The notes under the pieces were generated by a model that saw only the letters and a program-made list of their open reading frames with translations, had not been told where the DNA came from and did not search any database. A stretch of DNA of 64,000 bases, taken from Paraburkholderia acidisoli. GTDB taxonomy: Bacteria; Pseudomonadota; Gammaproteobacteria; Burkholderiales; Burkholderiaceae. The translations under genes and the position numbers were made by a program. Positions 51,347 through 59,439 of the stretch are shown here, in pieces (position 1 is the first letter of the stretch; each line of letters opens with the position of its first letter). The stretch covers positions 930,001 through 994,000 of the forward strand of contig NZ_CP046915.1 in assembly GCF_009789675.1 (NCBI RefSeq). Direction: 5' to 3'.

Positions 51347-52204
51347 TCACGCGTTTTCGAGCCGCCGCAGGTAGCGTTGCGGCGTGTCGCCGAGCGTCTT
51401 GCGGAACATCGAAATGAACGCGCTGGAGCTTTGATAGCCGAGATCGGCGGCGATGGTCGCGACCGGCACGTCGAGCGCGAGCTTCGCCACGGCCTCCACG
51501 AGCCGCAGCTGCTGGCGCCATTGCCCGAAGCTCAGGCCGGTTTCCTCGCGAAACAGCCGCGCGAGCGTGCGCACGCTCGCGCCCACGCGCTCGCTCCAGA
51601 TCTCGATCGTGTCATTGTTCTGCGGAAAGCTCAGCAACTGCTCGCAGATCGACCGCAGACGCCGGTCTTGCGGCAAGGGCAGCGTGCCGCTCGTGAGCGG
51701 CGAGGCCTGCGAGAGTTCGAGCAGGAACAGCGAGAGCGCGAGCGCCGAGCGGCGTTCCGGCGCGCCGTTCGCGGCGCGGCTTGCGCCGCCGTTCCCGTCC
51801 GCATCCTGCTGGGCGACGAGCGTGTTCACGAGCGCGTCGAGCAACTGGCCCACGCGCAGCACCCGGCACGACGTCCAGCGCGCGAGTGCCGCGTCGGCAT
51901 CGGGCAGCACCCACGCCGAGCGCACGTTCACCGCGCCGATCGCGTGCAGTTCGTGCGGCACCGTGGGCGGCAGCCAGATGCCGTGAAACGGCGGCAGCGT
52001 CCAGATGCCGGCGGGCGTGAGCACGCGCAGCACGCCGCGCGTGACGTACACCAGTTGCGCCTCCTCGTGCGCGTGCCAGACCTCGCGAAAGCCGTTCTCG
52101 TATTCCCACGTGCGCGCCTCCACCAGCGCGGCCTGCGTGGACGCGCTGATCGTGTAGCGCTGGCGCCAGATCGGATTGACGTTCTCGATTTCGATTTGAT
52201 CCAT
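51347..52204 (-). CDS. AraC-family regulator with cupin sensor
   Basis: A 285-residue regulator starting MDQIEIENVNPIWRQRYTIS at 52204; a further TTG start is less likely. Cupin-type N-terminal domain: ENGFREVWHAHEEAQLVYVT, then GIWTLPPFHGIWLPPTVPHE. C-terminal pair of helix-turn-helix motifs: SERVGASVRTLARLFREETG, LSFGQWRQQLRLVEAVAKLA, and PVATIAADLGYQSSSAFISM, ending TLGDTPQRYL. It is placed between the divergent receptor gene (52449) and macA (51225), so it is positioned to control one or both. It could sense the imported siderophore, as PchR does, but the cupin differs from PchR, so this is inference. Confidence 0.9.
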   Translation of the reverse strand: MDQIEIENVNPIWRQRYTISASTQAALVEARTWEYENGFREVWHAHEEAQLVYVTRGVLRVLTPAGIWTLPPFHGIWLPPTVPHELHAIGAVNVRSAWVLPDADAALARWTSCRVLRVGQLLDALVNTLVAQQDADGNGGASRAANGAPERRSALALSLFLLELSQASPLTSGTLPLPQDRRLRSICEQLLSFPQNNDTIEIWSERVGASVRTLARLFREETGLSFGQWRQQLRLVEAVAKLALDVPVATIAADLGYQSSSAFISMFRKTLGDTPQRYLRRLENA

Positions 52205-52319
52205 CGAATTTAGGCAAAAAGTTGACCGTTTTGCGACATAGGTTGGCAATACAAAGCAAAGGTGCCGCCCGTATCCTTGTCAGTAGCTCGCCGCGCCGTG
52301 GATGATGGCGATCGCAAGC

Positions 52320-52338
52320 GGGAATGATTCTCATTCTC
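52320..52338 (+). promoter_or_regulatory. Fur box upstream of second siderophore receptor
   Basis: The 19 bases GGGAATGATTCTCATTCTC match the Fur consensus GATAATGATAATCATTATC at 14 positions, including the inner AATGAT and TCATT arms. It lies 110 bases before the receptor start and 116 bases upstream of the AraC start, so it may repress both. Confidence 0.75.
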
Positions 52339-52448
52339 TCATGAACTTTACGTTCGGCTGAACGCTTTGCGCGGCGCTTTTTGCGAGGTCGCGCACTTTT
52401 CTGCGCGGTTTTCGCGCGACTTTTTGAACTCACAACGAACTTTCGGGG

Positions 52449-54689
52449 ATGAAACCGGGGATGGCACGACAATCAGCGGGCCGGGCGCGACCCAGCCTGC
52501 ATCGCACGACGCACACCACACGCCACACGCGGGCCTTCCCGCTTTCGATGATCGCCACGGCCTGCCTGCTGGCGAGCCCGGCTTACGCGCAGACCAGCGC
52601 GGGCACGAGCACCGGCACGGACAGCAGCGCCGCCACGGCGGCGACGCTGCCCGCCGTGCGTATCCTGGGCATGCGCGAGGCCGAAACGGCGACGAGCCCG
52701 GTGGACGGCTACGTGGCCACACGCACCGCAACGGGCACCAAGACCGACACGCCGCTCGTCGACGTGCCGCAGTCGATCTCGGTCATCACGGCCGACCAGA
52801 TCGACGCGCAGGGCGCGCAGACCGTGGGGCAGGCGCTGCGCTACACGCCGGGCGTGATCGGCGAACAATACGGCGGCCTGAACACGACGATCGATTACTA
52901 CGTCGTGCGCGGCTTTCCGAACCAGTTTCCGTTCGTCGACGGTTTGTCGACGCAAACCTACTTCACGCTGCTCGCGCCCGCCGTGGACCCGTACGCGCTC
53001 GAACGCATCGACGTCATGCGCGGCCCGACTTCGGTGCTCTACGGGCAGAACATTCCCGGCGGCATGATCAATCTCGTGACCAAGCGGCCCACCGAAACGC
53101 CGCTGCACGAAGTCTCGTTCGACGTGGGCAGTCACGGCACGGTGGGCGGCCGCTTCGACTTGAGCGGTCCGCTCACGAAGGACGGCACCGTGCTGTATCG
53201 CGTCACGGGCGAGGCGGGCACGGCGGGGTCGCAGGTCGATTACCAGACCGACAAGCGCTTCTTCCTCGCGCCCGCGCTCACGTGGAAGCCTTCCGCCGAC
53301 ACGAGCTTCACGCTGCTGTCGCACTTCAGCTATCGCAACAGCAGCGATCCGACCGACGACCTGCCGGCTGTCGGCACGCTCGTTCCGGGGCCGAACGGCG
53401 CGCGCATCGGCACGAACGTGTTCGACGGCGAGCCCAATTTCAACGAGATTCGCCGTAGCGAGGCGTCGATCGGCTACGAGTTTTCGCACCGCTTCAACGA
53501 GGCGTTCACGGTGCGCCAGAACCTGCGCTATACGCACGTGAATCTCAACGAAGACGTAATGGGCAATGCCGGTCTGGAGGACGACCAGCAGACGATCGAC
53601 CGCTACGCGTTCAACGCGCGGGCGAGTTCCGACGTGTTCTCGCTCGACAACCAGGCGCAGTTCAAGTTCGACACGGGCGTGTTGAGTCATACGGCGCTCG
53701 TGGGCGTGGACTATGTGCATTCGATCGACCGCTGGGCCGAAAACGACGGCACCGTGGACCCGCTCAATCTCTACAGCCCCGTGTACGGCAGCCCCGTGCA
53801 ACTGGGCGGCGTGGACTACAGCGTCGAACATCATCTCGATCAGGTCGGCCTCTATGCGCAGGACCAGATTCGTTTCGGCAAGCTGGTTGCCACCTTCGGC
53901 GTGCGCCAGGACTGGGCCAGCACCGACGAGTACGATCGCCTCGCAGGCGCAACCGATCAGGACAACGATGCAAAGCGCTTCACGTATCGCGCGGGGCTCG
54001 TGTACCAGTTCGACAGCGGCGTGGCGCCCTATGTGAATTACGCGACCTCGTTCCAGCCGGGCCTGGGCGTGACCTACGACGGCTCCGCGCTCAAGCCCAC
54101 CACGGGCCAGAGCTTCGAAGTGGGCGTGAAGTATCAGCCGCCGGGGCAAAAGAGCTTTGCCATGGTGTCGCTCTACAACATCCTGCAAAAGAACGTGACC
54201 GAGGCCGACGTCGATCACCCCGAAGGCAGCTATGTCGTGCAGACGGGCGCGCAGCGCGTGAAGGGCATCGAGGTCTCGGGCGTGGCCGACCTCGGCGCGG
54301 GGCTGAGCCTCACGGCCGCGTACACGTACATGAACGGCACGATTGCGTCGAGCGATCAGGGCTACGCGGGCAACCAAGCGCCCAACGTACCGCACAACAT
54401 GGCGAGCGCGTGGCTCGACAAGACCTTCCAGCGCGGCTGGTGGCGCGGCTTCGGCGTGGGCGCGGGCGTGCGCTATATCGGCCCGCAATACGGCGATCAA
54501 TCGAACGACGTGAAGATGGCGTCCGTCACGCTGGTGGACGCGGCCATTCACTACGATATCGAGCGCTGGCGCTTCGCGGTGAATGCGCAGAATCTGTTCG
54601 ATCGCGTGTACGTGAATTGCCAGGGCACGAATTACTGCGCGTACGGCGTGCGGCGCAGCGTGATCGGCCGCGCGACTTATCAGTGGTGA
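52449..54689 (+). CDS. TonB-dependent receptor, ferrichrome/ferrioxamine type
   Basis: A 746-residue outer-membrane receptor. Extended signal region (ATG 52449, alternative 52461) with hydrophobic core FPLSMIATACLLASPAYAQ. TonB-box-like LPAVRILGMRE; plug: SISVITADQIDAQGAQTVGQ, ALRYTPGVIGEQYGG, VVRGFPNQFPFVDGLSTQTY, and GPTSVLYGQNIPGGMINLVT. Barrel strands end VYVNCQGTNYCAYGVRRSVI and GRATYQW. The CQG-x-x-YC-x-YG pair near the C-terminus and the Y-Q-W end are shared with FhuA/FoxA-type hydroxamate receptors. It is divergent from AraC-macAB-nodT and Fur-box preceded. Confidence 0.93.
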   Translation: MKPGMARQSAGRARPSLHRTTHTTRHTRAFPLSMIATACLLASPAYAQTSAGTSTGTDSSAATAATLPAVRILGMREAETATSPVDGYVATRTATGTKTDTPLVDVPQSISVITADQIDAQGAQTVGQALRYTPGVIGEQYGGLNTTIDYYVVRGFPNQFPFVDGLSTQTYFTLLAPAVDPYALERIDVMRGPTSVLYGQNIPGGMINLVTKRPTETPLHEVSFDVGSHGTVGGRFDLSGPLTKDGTVLYRVTGEAGTAGSQVDYQTDKRFFLAPALTWKPSADTSFTLLSHFSYRNSSDPTDDLPAVGTLVPGPNGARIGTNVFDGEPNFNEIRRSEASIGYEFSHRFNEAFTVRQNLRYTHVNLNEDVMGNAGLEDDQQTIDRYAFNARASSDVFSLDNQAQFKFDTGVLSHTALVGVDYVHSIDRWAENDGTVDPLNLYSPVYGSPVQLGGVDYSVEHHLDQVGLYAQDQIRFGKLVATFGVRQDWASTDEYDRLAGATDQDNDAKRFTYRAGLVYQFDSGVAPYVNYATSFQPGLGVTYDGSALKPTTGQSFEVGVKYQPPGQKSFAMVSLYNILQKNVTEADVDHPEGSYVVQTGAQRVKGIEVSGVADLGAGLSLTAAYTYMNGTIASSDQGYAGNQAPNVPHNMASAWLDKTFQRGWWRGFGVGAGVRYIGPQYGDQSNDVKMASVTLVDAAIHYDIERWRFAVNAQNLFDRVYVNCQGTNYCAYGVRRSVIGRATYQW

Positions 54690-54690
54690 T

Positions 54691-54717
54691 TGCGCTTCGT
54701 GCGCTTCGTGCGTTTCG
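54691..54717. repeat. 9-bp tandem repeat, three units
   Basis: TGCGCTTCG, TGCGCTTCG, TGCGTTTCG directly after the receptor stop codon (54689). It does not form a terminator. Confidence 0.7.
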
Positions 54718-54809
54718 TGCGCGCGCCGGGGCCAGGGCTTGCGGGCGTAACGCGTAGGCGCACGACTTGCTCCTGATCGGTATCGACGGTGCGATCAGGA
54801 GCGGTCACC

Positions 54810-55259
54810 ATGAACAGAAGCTGGTTTTCCCGTTTTTCCAGCTGGCTTTCGTCGATGGCGGGACGGCCCGCGACCTTCGTGCTCGCGGCGGTTCTCGTCA
54901 TCGTCTGGGCGGTGACCGGTCCCATGTTTCATTACAGCGACACGTGGCAACTGGTCATCAACACGTCGACGACGATCGTCACCTTCCTCATGGTGTTCCT
55001 GATTCAGAACACGCAGAACCGCGACACCGCGGCCATGCAGATCAAGCTCGACGAATTGATCCGCGCCTTGAACGGCGCGCATAACGCGCTGCTCGATCTG
55101 GAAGAACTCGACGAGAAAGAGTTGACGCGCTTTCGCCGGCAATACGAAAAGCTCGCGGACGAGGCGCGCGTGGCCTTGCGCGACGGCACGCCGGACACCG
55201 ACTCGCCGTTCGTCAGTAGCAACGAGGAAGACGGCGAAGGCAAGCGCGACGGCGCGTAA
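54810..55259 (+). CDS. Low-affinity iron permease-family membrane protein
   Basis: A 149-residue inner-membrane protein. AGGAG precedes ATG 54810. Two hydrophobic segments: GRPATFVLAAVLVIVWAVTG and LVINTSTTIVTFLMVFLIQN, the latter followed by TQNRDTAAMQIKLDELIRAL, which is the signature of the low-affinity iron permease family (PF04120). The C-terminal part is helical and acidic (LDLEELDEKELTRFRRQYEK). Bacterial members are often called iron permeases by family name only; transport has been shown mainly for the larger yeast relatives. Location 120 bases after the siderophore receptor fits an iron role. Confidence 0.85.
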   Translation: MNRSWFSRFSSWLSSMAGRPATFVLAAVLVIVWAVTGPMFHYSDTWQLVINTSTTIVTFLMVFLIQNTQNRDTAAMQIKLDELIRALNGAHNALLDLEELDEKELTRFRRQYEKLADEARVALRDGTPDTDSPFVSSNEEDGEGKRDGA

Positions 55260-55292
55260 GTCCGTCGCGTGACAGCATGCAGCGCCGCCGTG

Positions 55293-56054
55293 TTACAGCA
55301 GTTCGGCGGCGAAGCGCCGGTAGATCCATGCCGAGCACGCGGCGACCAGGAGCGCGAACCACACGGCAAACAGGTCTTCGAACAACTGGGCGACGGCATG
55401 CAGGCTATTGCGGCCGAATATCGCGGCGATAGCGAACACGAGCAGGATCACGGGGAGTGCCGCGAACCCTCCCGTGACGCCGAGCACGCACAACGTGCCG
55501 TAGATCTTGCGCGCATTGCCGCGCGTGTCGCGCCACGCGGCGCGCCAGCGTAGCGGCCTGCCCAGCGAAGCCTGCGTGTTGATGAGACTAATGCGCGCGC
55601 TGAGCCACGCATAGACCCAGGCCAGCACCACCGCGAACACGGCCACGCCGCCCCTGCCGGGCCCATGCGACTGGATGGCCCAACTCAGGCCGGAGAACGC
55701 GAAACACGCGACGATGCCGACGACGATAGCGAGGAAACTCAGGCCATACGTGACGACGACATGACGCCAGTACGCGCCGCCCAGAAATGCGTGCCGGCTC
55801 ACGGGCGGCTCGTCGAGCACGACGAAACGGTGCATTTGAACGATCGCGATACTCAGTAGCAACGCCTGTAGCGCCCAGAGCACGCCCAGTGCGGCATAAG
55901 TGGGCAGCGTGTTAGCGTGGGCCGATCTCACATAGCTGCGCTCGAGGTCGAGAAAATAGACCCCCGCGACCAGCAATGCGATGAACAACGGACTGCGCCG
56001 CGTGATGCGCCACGCATCGACCCAGGCTCCCGTCACACACTGAGCGAAATTCAT
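55293..56054 (-). CDS. Hypothetical integral membrane protein
   Basis: A 253-residue protein with about six hydrophobic segments: SPLFIALLVAGVYFLDL, YAALGVLWALQALLLSIAIV, YGLSFLAIVVGIVACFAFSG, GVAVFAVVLAWVYAWLSARI, GVTGGFAALPVILLVFAIAA, FAVWFALLVAACSAWIYRRF. GGGGAA precedes start 56054. The hydrophilic stretch SLGRPLRWRAAWRDTRGNAR is basic and cytosolic. No family recognised. The gene converges on the iron permease-like gene with a gap of 33 bases. Confidence 0.7.
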   Translation of the reverse strand: MNFAQCVTGAWVDAWRITRRSPLFIALLVAGVYFLDLERSYVRSAHANTLPTYAALGVLWALQALLLSIAIVQMHRFVVLDEPPVSRHAFLGGAYWRHVVVTYGLSFLAIVVGIVACFAFSGLSWAIQSHGPGRGGVAVFAVVLAWVYAWLSARISLINTQASLGRPLRWRAAWRDTRGNARKIYGTLCVLGVTGGFAALPVILLVFAIAAIFGRNSLHAVAQLFEDLFAVWFALLVAACSAWIYRRFAAELL

Positions 56055-56156
56055 CGTGTTCCCCGTTGCGTTCTTTTCGCTGCGCGGGCGTGGCGTCTCG
56101 TCTGGAATGCCTTGTGCCCGCTCTTGCGCATTGATTTTTTCGATCGAATGTCGCGT

Positions 56157-57050
56157 TCAGCCGCCCTGCAAAAACTGACTCGGCGATACCCCCACGTGAC
56201 GCGCGAAGGCCACGCTGAACGCACTCGCGGAACTATACCCGACCCGCTCCGCCACTTGTGCGATCCCGCCCACCTTGCGGCGCAGGAGATTTTTCGCGAC
56301 CGCCATGCGCCACGAGAGCAGGTACTCCATGGGCGCGACGCCCACCGCGCGGCTGAAGCGCTCGAAGAACGCGGAACGCGACAGCGCGGCCGTCTCGGCG
56401 AGTTGCGCGACGGTCCACGCTTTTTCGGGGCGCTCGTGCATCTCGCGGATCGCGAGGGCGAGGCGCGCGTCGGTGAGGCCGCGCACGAGGCCGGGCGCGG
56501 TTGCGGTTTGCGTGGAGCGCAGCGCTTCGATCAGCAGCACTTCGAGCAGCCGCGCGAGCACGACGTCGCGCGCGGGCCGCTGTTCGCGTGACTCGTCGCG
56601 CACGAGTTTGACGAGCGTGCCGAGGCGCGGGTCGCCGCGCACGTGCACGAGTTCGGGCAAGAGCGAAAGCAGCAGGGCCGCGTCGGGCGAACCGAATACG
56701 CAATGGCCGATCAGGAACTGCACGTCGGCAGGCGCTTCGGTATCGCCGAGCCGAAAGCCGCCGCCGATGAGCTCGGTGGGTGCCGTGTCGTCGTCGCTGG
56801 GTGCGGGCGGTTCGAGACTCGTCATCTCGAACGACAGCACCTCGGGCAGGAGGACAAAGTCGCCGGCCTCGAGTGTGATGGCGGCTTGCCCGTTCGGGCT
56901 CAGCCGGCTGCCGCCTTCGAGCACGACGCAATAGAACGGATCGGTGCCGCAACCGCGGCGCACACGCCACCGGCCCGCGCCGCCAACGACCTTGGAGAAC
57001 GTGGCCTGCGGTTGCAGCAGCGTGACGATCTCCGCGAGTGGGTCGATCAT
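56157..57050 (-). CDS. AraC-family regulator with cupin_6 domain
   Basis: A 297-residue regulator. The N-terminal domain begins MIDPLAEIVTLLQPQATFSK and has FYCVVLEGGSRLSPNGQ and ITLEAGDFVLLPEVLSFEMT, the cupin_6 type. C-terminal helix-turn-helix pair: TVAQLAETAALSRSAFFERF, VGVAPMEYLLSWRMAVAKNL, and IAQVAERVGYSSASAFSVAF, ending VSPSQFLQGG. It is divergent from the short-chain dehydrogenase starting at 57184 and is therefore its probable regulator. The cupin_6/AraC plus oxidoreductase pairing is common in this group. Confidence 0.92.
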   Translation of the reverse strand: MIDPLAEIVTLLQPQATFSKVVGGAGRWRVRRGCGTDPFYCVVLEGGSRLSPNGQAAITLEAGDFVLLPEVLSFEMTSLEPPAPSDDDTAPTELIGGGFRLGDTEAPADVQFLIGHCVFGSPDAALLLSLLPELVHVRGDPRLGTLVKLVRDESREQRPARDVVLARLLEVLLIEALRSTQTATAPGLVRGLTDARLALAIREMHERPEKAWTVAQLAETAALSRSAFFERFSRAVGVAPMEYLLSWRMAVAKNLLRRKVGGIAQVAERVGYSSASAFSVAFARHVGVSPSQFLQGG

Positions 57051-57183
57051 TGCCGGACTCTCTCGAATGAAAAGTGGACGCTCGATTGTAGCAAGTCCGG
57101 TCGCGGCGAATTATCGTTATTCACACACCGCGCCGCGCGTTGCGCCACAACTCGCGCCGCATTCAACCCGCAAGGAAACGCTC

Positions 57184-57939
57184 ATGCAAACCGTACTGAT
57201 CACCGGCTGTTCGTCCGGCTTTGGCCTCGAGACCGCCCGCTATTTTCTCGAACGCGACTGGAACGTGATCGCGACCATGCGCACGCCGCGCGAAGACGTG
57301 CTGCCGGCGTCGAACCATCTGCGCGTGATCGCGCTCGACGTGACCGACGCACAGAGCATTCGCCGCGCCGTGGACGAGGCCGGTCCCGTTGACGTGCTCG
57401 TCAACAATGCCGGCATCGGCTTTCTGAATGCGCTGGAAGGCACGCCGATGGACACCGCGCGCGAAGTGTTCGAAACCAACACGCTCGGCACGATCGCCAT
57501 GACACAGGCCGTGTTGCCGCAAATGCGCGAGCGCAAGAGCGGGGTGATCGTCAACGTGACGTCGACGGTGACGGTGCGCCCGCTGCATCTGCTCTCGGTG
57601 TACACGGCGAGCAAGTCGGCGGTCAATGCGTTCACGGAATCGCTCGCGCTCGAACTCGAACCGTTCAACGTGCGCGCGCGCATCGTATTGCCGGGCCGCG
57701 CGCCCGACACGCGTTTCGGCGACAACGCCCGTACGCGCATGCTCAACGGTTTCCCCAAGCCGTACGAGGGCCTCGTGCAGGACGTTTTTGCGCGCTGGGA
57801 GAAGGACCCGACCATCACGCACTCGCGCGATGTGGCGGAAGCCGTCTATCGCGCCGCCACCGACCCCGCTTGCCCGATGAGCCTGCCCGCGGGCGCCGAC
57901 GCGCACATCTGGTGGAATGCCGCGCACGCGAAGGCGTAA
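57184..57939 (+). CDS. Short-chain dehydrogenase/reductase
   Basis: A 251-residue classical SDR. AAGGAAA precedes ATG 57184. NAD(P) motif TGCSSGFG at residues 7-14, the Arg after strand 2 (ATMRTPRED) favouring NADPH, NNAGIG, catalytic Ser in VNVTSTVTV, and YTASKSAVNAF (Tyr-x3-Lys). Replacement of the usual GG by CSS in the glycine motif is common in retinol-dehydrogenase-like SDRs. Divergent from the cupin_6 AraC gene. Substrate unknown. Confidence 0.92.
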   Translation: MQTVLITGCSSGFGLETARYFLERDWNVIATMRTPREDVLPASNHLRVIALDVTDAQSIRRAVDEAGPVDVLVNNAGIGFLNALEGTPMDTAREVFETNTLGTIAMTQAVLPQMRERKSGVIVNVTSTVTVRPLHLLSVYTASKSAVNAFTESLALELEPFNVRARIVLPGRAPDTRFGDNARTRMLNGFPKPYEGLVQDVFARWEKDPTITHSRDVAEAVYRAATDPACPMSLPAGADAHIWWNAAHAKA

Positions 57940-58035
57940 GCCTTGCCGCTGGCGTTGCGTGGCCGCTCGATAACTGCCCGATAAGCGCCCGACAAGCGCT
58001 CGATGAATGCGGGAAGGCGGCCACGCAACGGGGTT

Positions 58036-59334
58036 TTACGGCTGCGCGGGCGCGTTGCTCCACGCCGCGGCCTCCGCCGTTTTTCCGGTGACGGAATAGA
58101 GCACTTTGGTATTGCGTGTCTGCAGGAAGTCGTCGAGCGTTTCGCCGCGCATGGCCGCGTAGATGTGCAGATTCGACACGCCCACGACCGCGCCGAGCTT
58201 CTCCAGCATGAAGAAAATCACGCCGTAGTGAATCAGCCCGCGCCAGTCGCGGCGGCGCACGAGATCGCGCTCTTCCTCGCTCAGGCCCGCGGCTTCGAAA
58301 GTCGCTTCGGGATCCTCAAGAAACGCGCGTCGATGCGCCTCGCCGATCATCGCGTGCAGATACTTGTTCAGCCGGTACGCCTTCACGCTCGCCGCGAGAT
58401 CGAACGGATACGTGCCCTCGAGTGCGCCGGCGCCGTCGAGCTGTTGGGCGATATGCGCGCGCTGCCGTGCGTTGGCCGCGCCCGGTAGCGGCTTCGCGGT
58501 GTTTTCCAGCACGAGCGTGCCGATGCCCGTCATCGAAGGCAGGTAGTAGCCGCTGTGCACCGGCTTGACGCTGCCCGCGAGCGCGCCGCGCATGATCAGC
58601 CACATGATGACTTCCGCGCCTTCCAGACCGCCTTGTGCCGCGAGTTCGGCGTGCGTCATTTGCGCGAGCGCTTCGGGATCGTGCGTGATCGCTTCCATGA
58701 ACTGATGATCCCACGGCACGTTGTTGAAGCCCGCGCGCTCGCCGTGCACCTGATGCGAGAGACCGCCCGTGGCCATCACGACCACGCGCAAATCGTCAGG
58801 ATAACTATCAATGGCGCGGCGCAGCGCCTGACCGAGCTTGTAGCAGCGGCGTGCGGTCGGAATCGGGAATTGCAGCACGCCCACCTGGAGCGGCACGACC
58901 GTGGTGGGCCAGCCGGTTTCGTCGTGGTCGAGCAGCGCCGACATTGGCGAGAAAAAGCCGTGATCCAGCGGCTTGTCCTGGAAGAACGCCATGTCGAATT
59001 CGTCGGCGCACAGGCTCATGCCCAGGTGTCGCGCGAATTGCGGATTTCCCGCGACGGGCGGCAGATCGCGCACGCCGCCGCCTTCGTCGGCCACATGATA
59101 TTCGCCGCCGATGCCGAGCGCGAACGCCGAGTAATGGTCGAAGAAGAACGAGGTCACGTGATCGTTGTAGACGTACACGATCACGTCGGGCCGTTGCTCG
59201 CGCAACCAGCGCTTGACGGGCTCGAAGGTCGCGAAGATCGGCGCCCAGGCCGGATCGTCCTGCTTGTTCGCGTCGAGCGCGAAGCCGATGGTCGGGGTGT
59301 GCGAAACGGCGATGCCGCCAACGAGCGTGGCCAT
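58036..59334 (-). CDS. galA: Gallate dioxygenase
   Basis: A 432-residue extradiol dioxygenase with LigB (catalytic) and LigA (small) domains fused in one chain, the layout of gallate dioxygenases GalA/DesB (about 420 residues). AGGAGGAG precedes start 59334. Iron ligands: His12 (GIAVSHTPT), His59 (YNDHVTSFF) and Glu241 (GLEGAEVIMW). The LigA part (about 315-415) reads YRLNKYLHAMIGEAHRRAFL and GVIFFMLEKLGAVVGVSNLH. Two-subunit protocatechuate 4,5-dioxygenases have these domains on separate chains, so the fusion favours gallate as substrate. It cleaves gallate to 4-oxalomesaconate. No hydratase or aldolase for later steps is present in the window. Divergent from the LysR regulator. Confidence 0.9.
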   Translation of the reverse strand: MATLVGGIAVSHTPTIGFALDANKQDDPAWAPIFATFEPVKRWLREQRPDVIVYVYNDHVTSFFFDHYSAFALGIGGEYHVADEGGGVRDLPPVAGNPQFARHLGMSLCADEFDMAFFQDKPLDHGFFSPMSALLDHDETGWPTTVVPLQVGVLQFPIPTARRCYKLGQALRRAIDSYPDDLRVVVMATGGLSHQVHGERAGFNNVPWDHQFMEAITHDPEALAQMTHAELAAQGGLEGAEVIMWLIMRGALAGSVKPVHSGYYLPSMTGIGTLVLENTAKPLPGAANARQRAHIAQQLDGAGALEGTYPFDLAASVKAYRLNKYLHAMIGEAHRRAFLEDPEATFEAAGLSEEERDLVRRRDWRGLIHYGVIFFMLEKLGAVVGVSNLHIYAAMRGETLDDFLQTRNTKVLYSVTGKTAEAAAWSNAPAQP

Positions 59335-59382
59335 GAGTCTCCTCCTGTACGTGAATGCGATGCGATGATCCGCACTTTAGAT

Positions 59383-59397
59383 TTAAGCGCCGGTTAA
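59383..59397. promoter_or_regulatory. Second LysR half-site pair upstream of gallate dioxygenase
   Basis: TTAAGCGCCGGTTAA contains the GGTTAA half-site and an imperfect mate. It is 28 bases away from the full palindrome at 59425-59439 and nearer the dioxygenase promoter, so it may be the activation site. Confidence 0.35.
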
Positions 59398-59424
59398 GTA
59401 AATTGACATTTTTGGCAAAAATCA

Positions 59425-59439
59425 ATAACCTCAGGTTAT
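59425..59439. promoter_or_regulatory. PcaQ/GalR-like palindromic operator overlapping the LysR start codon
   Basis: ATAACCTCAGGTTAT is a perfect 6-bp dyad with a 3-base centre. Its last bases overlap the ATG of the LysR gene (59438-59440). PcaQ-type regulators are known to bind ATAACC-N4-GGTTAA-like sites, so the sequence fits autoregulation and divergent control of the gallate dioxygenase gene. Confidence 0.6.

Noticed and set aside
52473..54551. 692-residue minus-strand open frame antisense to the hydroxamate receptor
   Set aside because: Shadow composition; receptor motifs on the plus strand are complete.
54810..55259. Proof of ferrous iron transport
   Set aside because: Family membership and location fit, but bacterial members of this family have no demonstrated transport that I can rely on; kept only as a family call.
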